DNA of 45,145 nt from Nocardioides sp. (GTDB lineage: Bacteria > Actinomycetota > Actinomycetes > Propionibacteriales > Nocardioidaceae): NCBI GenBank assembly GCA_003519585.1, contig DOWL01000247.1, positions 1 to 45,145 of the forward strand, read 5' to 3'. Within the stretch, counting starts at the first letter, position 1; each line of letters begins with the position of its first letter. This document shows positions 32,701 to 38,675 of the stretch, piece by piece. The notes under the pieces are model-generated. The model ran no database searches. It was not told where the DNA came from and saw only the letters and a list, made by a program, of their open reading frames with translations. The position numbers and the translations under genes are program-made.

Positions 32701-35488
32701 ACGTGTTGCGTGCCGCGACCGAGTGCCGGTTGCCGCGCACCGACCACACCGATCCGCCGGGATGCTCGACCTCCACGGTGCGGTCCTCCAGTGTCTCGCG
32801 CAGGAACTGCTCCACCGTCGCCGCTGGCACCCACGGCACCCCGAGCTGGGCGACGATCTCGGTCGGCCCCAGGTCCTCGGGCAGCACCTGTTCGAGTGCC
32901 GACTCGGCGGCCTGGAGTCGACGGACCATCGGCTGCGCCGACGCATCGCCTGTCGCCGTGGCGCCCTCGACGAGCTGCTCGAGGACCTCCTCGACCCGGT
33001 TCAGTCGGGCGCGGACGTTGCCGGACAGGAACTCCGCCCGCGGTACCCAGTCCGCGGTCCAGCCCTCAGTGGTGCGTTTGACGGTGTCGGGGTCGACGAA
33101 CGCGAACGCCTCCAGCTCGACCGCGGCCTGCGTCTGGTCGACGCCGAGCAGCCGGGCGATCTCACTGGTGCGGAGTTCGCCGTAGGTGTCCAGGCACAGC
33201 GACACCGCGTCGGCCGGCGAGTCGGCGTGGTTGCGGAGCACCCGGGGTGCGACCACCCGCTCGGTGAAGATGTCGGCCTTGCGAGCCGTCCCCGTCGCCG
33301 AGTCGTAGTGCTCGAGCGCGAAGACCGCGGGGGAGTGGGGATCGCTGCGGAACCCGCCCTGCCGCGGCCGGACCTGTGCGAGCACCGGCTCACCGGTCTT
33401 GGGGTCGACTCGGCCGGTGTTGCGACCGGTGACCCGGTTGATCGGCCCGTACCGCTTCACGTAGGCGTCGTACTGACGGTTCAGCCGCTCCCGCAGCGCC
33501 GTCATCTGCTCCTCACCCGCCGTCCCCGGACCGTTCGGGAGATTCGCCGGCGTCGGGAGGTCTCCGGGCAGGGGAGTGGTGGCCTCGGCCTCCAGCAGCG
33601 TGACGACCGTGTCCCGCAGCCCCAGCATCATCCGCAGCTCGTTCGCCTGAGACTTCGGCACCTCCAGCGGCTCCGGCACGCCGTGACGCACCTGCAGCCA
33701 CTCGCCGTTCTCACCAGTGGTGATGTGGCCCTCGGCCCGCACCACCGCGCCCGGGAGGACCAGCGGCTCCTCCTCACCGCTACGCCCACGGCGCGACCCC
33801 GACGTCGGAAGCCGGTGCGGCGCCGACGACGGCACCGCTGGGTCGGTTGAAGTCGGTCGAGGTGCGGCCGGGGCTGGGGTGAACAGCGGCCGGACGTCGG
33901 CGTAGTTGGTCAGCGAGAACGTGAGCTGCCGTTCCAGGTCCGCTGCCACCCGCTCGGCCAGACTCTGCCCCTCGCCCAGGAGCGGAGGCTGGACCTCGAC
34001 CTCGGGCCCGAAGCGTCCCGTCCGCGAGGTCAGACGCCCGATGACCCGGCCCGGCTGCTGCGCGAACAACGAGTTGAGCGTGACCTCGGCGCCCTCGAAC
34101 CGGGGGCCCGCCCACTTCGACGGCAACGGCTCGACGTCGCGCCACCCAGAGGTGACCCCGACCGGTTCCTCGCCCTCAACCCGCCGCCGGAAGACCAGCA
34201 CGTCGGTGATGACGTCGGTCCCGGCCGCCTGCTGATGGGTCTGGTTCGGCAACCGGACCGCGGCAACGAGGTCCGCCGTGCCGGCGAACGCATCGCGGGC
34301 CTTCGGGTTGGCTGCATCCATCGTCCACCGCGAGGTCAGCACCGCCACCACGCCACCGGGACGCACCAGATGCAGGCTCTTGTAGATGAAGTAGTTGTGC
34401 AGGCTCAACCCGAGCCGATTGTGGGTGGAGTCGTGCGGGACGACATCGGCGAAAGGAACGTTGCCGATCACCAGGTCCAGCCTCCCCTCCGGAAGACGGG
34501 TCTCGGCGAACGACTCCGACCGGATGTCCGCCGCCGGATACAGCAGCGACGCCACCCGGGCCGTCGTCGGATCCAGCTCCACCCCGACCACCTCGCGCAC
34601 ATGCTCGGGCGCGAACCCGATGAAGGTGCCCGCACCGCAGCCCGGCTCCAACACCCGCCCGCCGGCCGACTCATCGAACCCAGCCGCCCCCAGCGCCGAC
34701 CACACCGCCTTGACCAGCGCGGCATCGGTGTAGTGCGCGTTGAGCGTCGTCCGTGCCGCGGCCGCGCGTGCCCTGCCCTGCAGCAGATCCCGCGCCCGCG
34801 TCGCGTCCTCGTTGTGCCGAGCGTCGTCATCGAAGACCTCCGGCAGCGACCCCCAACCCGACCAGCGCGCCAGGACACCCTGCTCCTGCTCGGACGGCAG
34901 CCGGTGCTCCGCATCCAAGACGGCCAGCAACTCCAGGACCGCGACGTTCGCCCTCAACCGCTCCCGCGACGTCCGAGGCGCGAGGTCCAGTTGCGAACTG
35001 GGCCGGAACCGCAGGAACTCCCCGGCAGGAATCAGGACGGCCGGCTCGACTGCGGAGGGCGCTACAGGCTCGGGGGAGAGGCCAGGCCCGGGGTCATGTG
35101 CAGCCGCAGGACCTCCGACTCCGCCGAGATCCTCGCCTCGCTCAGCCGGCCCACCCGCTCCAGGTAGCCCTCCGACGGGTCCGAGGGGCCCGCGATCTGG
35201 TCGGCCAACGTGTCGATCTCCGCCTCGATCTGCAACCCCAGGCCCTCGAAGAAGCTCTCCGGGTCCGCGATCGCCGCCAACTCCGTGGCCCGATGCTTCG
35301 CGTAGTGCTCCCGCATCCGCGTCCCGTACGGGTTCATCCCGAGCCCCTTCCAGTGTCACGACCGGCTGCGAACCGGTGACCTCACCAACCTCAACCGACA
35401 CCTCGCCGGCCGGCTCACCAGGCTCCTCACCAAGATCCCACAGCGCCAGTTGCTCGGAGTCATCCACGCTCGCACGACGTCGTCCCAC
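29789..35488 (-). CDS. Giant adenine methylase-helicase (DarB-like)
   Basis: About 1899 aa from a GTG with GGAGG seven bases upstream; a further ATG at 35533 is possible. N-terminal 150 residues are acidic then low-complexity (see nested 91-aa gene). The body starts FLRFRPSSQLDLAP; the methylase core has VLEPGCGAGTFIGFAPEHVR (about 279-298) and NVPF in place of NPPF (about 343). The SNF2-like helicase has HEVGAGKT (about 1055), CVDEAHGYKN (about 1214), FMTATPIANS, and a motif VI region DLAQRDGRIMRQGN (about 1560). Methylase plus helicase in one giant chain is the layout of phage P1 DarB, which shields incoming DNA from restriction, and of plasmid proteins that act on conjugated DNA. A DNA-protecting role on entry is inference. 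Transcribed from site F. Confidence 0.85.
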   Translation of the reverse strand: MGRRRASVDDSEQLALWDLGEEPGEPAGEVSVEVGEVTGSQPVVTLEGARDEPVRDADAGALREASGHGVGGDRGPGELLRGPGVADRGGDRHVGRPDRGPLGPVGGLPGAGGPAERGEDLGGVGGPAAAHDPGPGLSPEPVAPSAVEPAVLIPAGEFLRFRPSSQLDLAPRTSRERLRANVAVLELLAVLDAEHRLPSEQEQGVLARWSGWGSLPEVFDDDARHNEDATRARDLLQGRARAAAARTTLNAHYTDAALVKAVWSALGAAGFDESAGGRVLEPGCGAGTFIGFAPEHVREVVGVELDPTTARVASLLYPAADIRSESFAETRLPEGRLDLVIGNVPFADVVPHDSTHNRLGLSLHNYFIYKSLHLVRPGGVVAVLTSRWTMDAANPKARDAFAGTADLVAAVRLPNQTHQQAAGTDVITDVLVFRRRVEGEEPVGVTSGWRDVEPLPSKWAGPRFEGAEVTLNSLFAQQPGRVIGRLTSRTGRFGPEVEVQPPLLGEGQSLAERVAADLERQLTFSLTNYADVRPLFTPAPAAPRPTSTDPAVPSSAPHRLPTSGSRRGRSGEEEPLVLPGAVVRAEGHITTGENGEWLQVRHGVPEPLEVPKSQANELRMMLGLRDTVVTLLEAEATTPLPGDLPTPANLPNGPGTAGEEQMTALRERLNRQYDAYVKRYGPINRVTGRNTGRVDPKTGEPVLAQVRPRQGGFRSDPHSPAVFALEHYDSATGTARKADIFTERVVAPRVLRNHADSPADAVSLCLDTYGELRTSEIARLLGVDQTQAAVELEAFAFVDPDTVKRTTEGWTADWVPRAEFLSGNVRARLNRVEEVLEQLVEGATATGDASAQPMVRRLQAAESALEQVLPEDLGPTEIVAQLGVPWVPAATVEQFLRETLEDRTVEVEHPGGSVWSVRGNRHSVAARNTWGTDRATAIDIVQACLEQRQIRVTDETPDGRRIPNETATFAAQEKAEQLQERFATWLWEDPDRCQQLVRAYNDKLNAIVLRSYNVDEDKHYPGMARVQDGRPLRLRPHQHAAVARMVAQPSVLLAHEVGAGKTLAAVAGVSELRRLGLVRKPAVVVPNHMLEQFSREWLQAYPQARILTCGTEDLVKDKRQLFVARAATGEWDAVIMSRSAFEKIPVSKDTEQAYLDEQLTQLRMWLAASKSERGLSVKRLEGTLARAEERLKSLRDVERDPAITFEATGIDYLCVDEAHGYKNLRLASNIPGVAVDGSNRATDLDLKMSYLRGRHGRRVATFMTATPIANSVAEAYTMLRYLAPADMEAAGITDFDTWAATFGQVVTDLELSPSGTGFRMKSRFAKFNNVPELLRLWHQVADVKTAEDLHLPTPDLEGGAPQTVVVPPSQELVDFMAQLAERADLVSSRAVPPEEDNMLRISSHGRAAALDLRLVDHQIDGLGAFLDREPSKVDAVAQRVAGIYHDHADVVFGNDPEPGALQLVFCDLGTPTGTGWNAYEELKAQLVSLGVPAGKVRFMHEANNDRAKARLFEQARTGHVSVLVGSTEKMGVGTNVQKRAVALHHVDCPWRPADLAQRDGRIMRQGNLNSSVRVYRYVTESSFDTYLWQTVERKAKFINQLMRGRLDVREIEDIGDSALSYAEVKALASGDPRIMELAKAETEATKLERLERAWSSAQRSLAATIREAGPRLERLATDRQQLVAAIPLRRDTDGDAFSIRINGTAYGKRADAAPALQRALQAVEPYQRDPQPLGEVGGLHLQVSADSWLGQPRYVVSLVEVPRVHVLVEAGDVREPSMGLVTRVENLPRRLERVLEDVEMDTTKINREAEKAQAGLVDAFPRAAELEGVRATRDRLAAELAADSTEEAEGDRPAGQDPAANGSRLTEPPARPAIAPPPTPPTPRPGEGPRTCEPPGWSR
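35062..35337 (-). CDS. 91-aa protein nested in the methylase-helicase gene
   Basis: Start MNPYGTRMREHYAKHRATEL, with GGAAGG upstream and a stop a few codons before in the same frame, so it has its own start. Continues FEGLGLQIEAEIDTLADQIA and EGYLERVGRLSEARISAESE: compact helical, protein-like. Small proteins starting (S/N)xYGTRM are common beside methylase-helicase genes in actinobacterial plasmids (from memory). The overlapping helicase frame in this interval reads as low-complexity Gly/Arg/Pro. Confidence 0.75.
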   Translation of the reverse strand: MNPYGTRMREHYAKHRATELAAIADPESFFEGLGLQIEAEIDTLADQIAGPSDPSEGYLERVGRLSEARISAESEVLRLHMTPGLASPPSL

Positions 35489-35569
35489 CCCGGCACCTCC
35501 AGCTCTGTTGGTGAGGACACCGGCCGCAGCCATCCACGCCGCGGCTCACCACCGCCCTCACTCCCAAAG

Positions 35570-35595
35570 GCACCAACCCGGCCGGTGGATCGGAC
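35570..35595 (-). promoter_or_regulatory. Regulatory site F
   Basis: Minus strand: GTCCGATCC (35595-35587), 12 bases, GGTGC (35574-35570), continuing CTTTGGGAGTGAG. No ATG at 9 bases; the helicase starts about 80 bases on with its own ribosome site. Nearly identical to site G. Confidence 0.7.
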
Positions 35596-35606
35596 ACATT
35601 GGCGAG

Positions 35607-35631
35607 AAAAAAGCTCTCCGCAGGATCGCGG
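35607..35631 (-). terminator. Intrinsic terminator candidate after the 283-aa gene
   Basis: CCGC (35628-35631 read on the minus strand) pairs with GCGG (35618-35621) around a six-base loop, followed by AGAGC and a run of six T on the minus strand (35612-35607). The stem is short. Confidence 0.4.
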
Positions 35632-35704
35632 GCCGGCACGTGGGTGACCGCCAGACCTGGCATGCGCAGTCAGCTGGATGGCCTGGGCACGTCGGGTCTG
35701 GTCA

Positions 35705-36556
35705 TCAGGCTGCGGGGCTGATCCAGTGATCGAGCCCCCACAGGAACTCGTCACACAAGTCCGGGTCGCTCATGAACTGGGGGAGCTGCGGCTCGAGGTC
35801 GAGTGTGGCTTCGCCGGACGCAGTTCGGGCTGAGGCGTCGTTCTCGGTGACATCCGCCGCGGCCGCGGTCAGGGAGCTCTTCGCCTGTGCAATGACCGCG
35901 GCGGCGCGGTGCACGTCGCAGCTACGCATCAACAGATAGCAGCGACCTTCGACCATGTCGCGCGGGCGCTCGGTCGACTCGCCGCCCGCCCAATCGTCGC
36001 CGGGGTCGTAGTCGGGACACTCGGCGTCTGGGACATCGCCTTCCTCTTCGCCTTCGGCGGAGAAGTGCAACTCTCTCGACACACTGAAGGTCAGGTTGGC
36101 CAGCAACGTCGTGACCTCCACCTGGTCGATGCCATCCAGCTGACCCTTTGCGCTGCAGCCAAGGATGAAGGCGAGCCGACTGGTCAGTTCGCCAGCGAGG
36201 CTCCAGGGAATCGCGACCGTGATCTTCGAGGTCGAAGGGTTGATGGGAACGTAGATCTTCCCTTCGAAATGCACCCGCCCGCACGCGACCGCCTCAACGA
36301 ACGTTGGATCGCGCCATCCGATCAGTGCCCCCGGAACAGTCGGGATCTCCTCGTACTGACCGGCGTCTCCCGTCGGCGCGTACGCCGGCGCTTCGACCAG
36401 CGCGTTGTTGGCCAGGAGGGCGCGGTGCGCTTCCGCCCACGTGAGGTCCACTCCGTTGCGAGCGGTCAGTTCGGCCATCCGTGCGGCGTTTTCGAGCGCC
36501 CAGTCCTCGGGCGTCTCGTATCCGCTGTTGCTCCCGGTGTCCTTCTGGCTGGTCAT
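35705..36556 (-). CDS. Hypothetical 283-aa protein after site G
   Basis: Start MTSQKDTGSNSGYETPEDWA with GAAGGGATAG before the ATG. Contains DLTWAEAHRALLANNALVEA, GRVHFEGKIYVPINPSTSKI, LAGELTSRLAFILGCSAKGQ and an acidic central stretch (GEEEGDVPDAECPDYDPGDD). Ends DEFLWGLDHWISPAA. No family recognised. Site G lies 44 bases before the ATG, so this gene has a normal leader. Divergent from the DUF1173-like gene, with promoters packed in 115 bases. Confidence 0.65.
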   Translation of the reverse strand: MTSQKDTGSNSGYETPEDWALENAARMAELTARNGVDLTWAEAHRALLANNALVEAPAYAPTGDAGQYEEIPTVPGALIGWRDPTFVEAVACGRVHFEGKIYVPINPSTSKITVAIPWSLAGELTSRLAFILGCSAKGQLDGIDQVEVTTLLANLTFSVSRELHFSAEGEEEGDVPDAECPDYDPGDDWAGGESTERPRDMVEGRCYLLMRSCDVHRAAAVIAQAKSSLTAAAADVTENDASARTASGEATLDLEPQLPQFMSDPDLCDEFLWGLDHWISPAA

Positions 36557-36599
36557 GGCGCCTATCCCTTCGTTTCTGAGGTCCGTCTCACTCTCAAAG

Positions 36600-36625
36600 G
36601 CACCAGCACGGCCGGTGGATCGGAC
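36600..36625 (-). promoter_or_regulatory. Regulatory site G
   Basis: Minus strand: GTCCGATCC (36625-36617), 12 bases, GGTGC (36604-36600), then CTTTGAGAGTGAG. Back-to-back with site H. Confidence 0.75.
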
Positions 36626-36635
36626 ACCTGGACGC

Positions 36636-36661
36636 GTCCGATTCAGGCAGCGGCGCGTTGC
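36636..36661 (+). promoter_or_regulatory. Regulatory site H (plus strand)
   Basis: GTCCGATTC (36636-36644), 12 bases, GTTGC (36657-36661), then TTCTCAGCAC and ATG at 36672. The only copy on the plus strand. It fixes the start of the 429-aa gene. Confidence 0.75.
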
Positions 36662-36671
36662 TTCTCAGCAC

Positions 36672-37961
36672 ATGACCAGTACCCACAGCCCGAATCCGGG
36701 CCAGACAAACGGCGCCGATGGCGGCGAGCATGCCGGTGACCGGCAGACCTTCGAGCTCTACGGCCGGCGCATCACCCACACCAACAACCCCGACGTCCAG
36801 CAGCTCCTCGCGGCCGCGCACACCGACCGGGTCCGGCCCCTGTGCATGTGCCGGCCCGACGGCGTCGCCATGTACGTCGCCAAGATCGGAGCCGACAAGT
36901 ACGTAATCAAGCGGATGCCCGACACCGGTCTCGAGCACACCCACAGGTGCGGCTCCTACCTGCCACCCGAAGAGCTCTCCGGTCTCGGTCAGGTCCTCGG
37001 CTCCGCGATCACCGAGGAAGCCGACAGCGGCCTGACCGCCATCAAGCTCGGGTTCCGCATGTCCAAAACCGAGCGCGCCGCCCCGGCCGCCGTCGGCAGC
37101 GAGGGAGTGGCCGACTCGGTGGCCGCCGACCCCAACCGGCTCACCCTCCGCGCGGTCCTGCACTACCTATGGCAAGAAGCCGACCTCGCCACCTGGTCAC
37201 CCGGGATGGCCGGCAAACGGAACTGGCGCATCGTGTCCTGGTATCTGCGCCGCGCGGCCCGCGGGAAGTTCACCAAGGGCAAGCCCCTGGCCACCAAGCT
37301 GTACGTGCCCGAGCCGTTCAACCGCGAAAAGAAGACCGAGATCGCCGCCCGCCGTCTCTCCGCCTGGGCCCCGATGCAGCAGCACGGCGCCTCCCAGCAG
37401 TTCATGATGCTCATCGGCGAACTCAAGGCCATCGACCCCGCACGGTTCGGCCACAAGCTCGTCATTAGGCACCTGCCCGACGCGCCGCTCATGGTCGACG
37501 ACACCCTCCTGAGCCGCCTCAACAAGAGGTTCGGGGACGAACTCGAGCTATGGAAGAGCAACGAGGAAGGCCACCTCATGGTGATCGCCACGTTCTCCGT
37601 CGGCCGCGCCGGCCTGGCCACCGCCGAAGAGATCTCGCTCGTGATGACCGACCGCAACTGGCTCCCGTACGAGTCTCTAGCCGACAAGCTGCTCCTCGAC
37701 ACCGCCCTCGACGCGCGCCGCCGATTCACCAAGTCACTGCGCTACAACCTCCCCCCCGACAAACCCATGGCCTCACTCGTGTTCACCGACACCGAAACCC
37801 CCACCGCGGCGTTCATGCTCCACAGCGACGAGGACCGCGACACCGCCGCCCAGATCGCCACCGACACCGGCACAGAAGTCTGGACCTGGGTACGCGGCGA
37901 GGACATGCCGCCCCTTCCGCGACCCGCGCCCGCGTCCCGCAGCGGCCAGGTCAGTGCCTAA
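36672..37961 (+). CDS. DUF1173-like protein, leaderless from site H
   Basis: 429 aa from MTSTHSPNPGQTNGADGGEH; the frame is open 89 codons upstream, but ATG 36672 is exactly 9 bases after the GTTGCT of site H. The N-terminal part has FELYGRRITHTNNPDVQQLL, RVRPLCMCRPDGVAMYVAKI and MPDTGLEHTHRCGSY; the Cys/His residues (CMC, HTHRC) could bind zinc. The pattern of leading CxC then HxxxC is what I recall for DUF1173, a family frequent on integrative and conjugative elements. A later part (LRAVLHYLWQEADLATWSPG, RIVSWYLRRAARGKFTKGKP) is well-ordered. Function unknown. Ends overlapping the HEPN gene tail-to-tail by four bases. Confidence 0.7.
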   Translation: MTSTHSPNPGQTNGADGGEHAGDRQTFELYGRRITHTNNPDVQQLLAAAHTDRVRPLCMCRPDGVAMYVAKIGADKYVIKRMPDTGLEHTHRCGSYLPPEELSGLGQVLGSAITEEADSGLTAIKLGFRMSKTERAAPAAVGSEGVADSVAADPNRLTLRAVLHYLWQEADLATWSPGMAGKRNWRIVSWYLRRAARGKFTKGKPLATKLYVPEPFNREKKTEIAARRLSAWAPMQQHGASQQFMMLIGELKAIDPARFGHKLVIRHLPDAPLMVDDTLLSRLNKRFGDELELWKSNEEGHLMVIATFSVGRAGLATAEEISLVMTDRNWLPYESLADKLLLDTALDARRRFTKSLRYNLPPDKPMASLVFTDTETPTAAFMLHSDEDRDTAAQIATDTGTEVWTWVRGEDMPPLPRPAPASRSGQVSA

Positions 37962-38521
37962 GCGGTCGGCAGCTCCGCAGCAGCCTGACTCATCGCGATG
38001 CACTGAATCGCGAAGCACTCGGTGGCGGTGAACAGGGCGATCGGGCTGACACAGCACCACACGTCATCGACCGGCAAGTGGCCGCGGTTCGGCCGCGCGT
38101 AGCGTGCCCCGATGCTGTTGCCGGCAGCGCCGGCGACGAGCCCAAGGAAGCCGCGACACCATGCGGTGTCCACGGCGCTGACCGACTGATCGAGCCCGGC
38201 CGCCTCAATCTTGGCCCACAGTTCCTCCAGACCGTGTCGAGCTTCAAACGCCACCCCGCCCTCGAGCAAGGCCGCCTTCACCGCCAACTCGGCCGTGTGA
38301 TGGGCGTGGAACAGCAGCGGACGCGTCAGCGCCCAGCCACCGTCGACCTCCTCGGCCGCCCGATCGGCGAGATGGCGCAGCGCAGCCAGATACTGCTCGA
38401 CCAACTCACGGGTGCCCTCCACCTCGGTGCGCGACAGCGACACGCAATGACCCCCACCCGGGTGCTCGCCCGGGTCATCGATCCGAAAGGCGACCAGGGA
38501 CAGGTCGGGAAGATCGCGCAT
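37958..38521 (-). CDS. HEPN-like protein
   Basis: 187 aa from MRDLPDLSLVAFRIDDPGEH. Contains LLFHAHHTAELAVKAALLEG and ARHGLEELWAKIEAAGLDQS, a two-helix pair with the HGLEEL turn typical of HEPN domains. The usual R-x4-6-H RNase motif is not obvious, so RNase activity is uncertain. It is divergent from the methylase gene across a 154-base region with a good promoter, next to a defence-type module, where HEPN proteins are often toxins or RNases. No nucleotidyltransferase antitoxin is seen beside it. Confidence 0.65.
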   Translation of the reverse strand: MRDLPDLSLVAFRIDDPGEHPGGGHCVSLSRTEVEGTRELVEQYLAALRHLADRAAEEVDGGWALTRPLLFHAHHTAELAVKAALLEGGVAFEARHGLEELWAKIEAAGLDQSVSAVDTAWCRGFLGLVAGAAGNSIGARYARPNRGHLPVDDVWCCVSPIALFTATECFAIQCIAMSQAAAELPTA

Positions 38522-38577
38522 GAGCCGATTGTGCCCGGCCCCGCATCGCGCCCCCTAGCGAGAAATGCGGCCAGAAG

Positions 38578-38629
38578 GGTTTCCGCGGTTGACCGGTTTC
38601 CGACGGGTGGCGTAGATAGGGTTTCTGAC
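38578..38629 (+). promoter_or_regulatory. Promoter of the methylase gene with three GGTTTC repeats
   Basis: TTGACC (38589-38594), 18 bases, TAGATA (38613-38618) is a housekeeping-type promoter. GGTTTC(C/T)G repeats start at 38578, 38595 and 38620, flanking and overlapping it, and may be operator half-sites. The GTG start follows at 38676. Confidence 0.5.
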
Positions 38630-38675
38630 CGGGGTTGCACCGTGCCGGCCCTAGCGAAACCTCGAGGGAGCCGCC

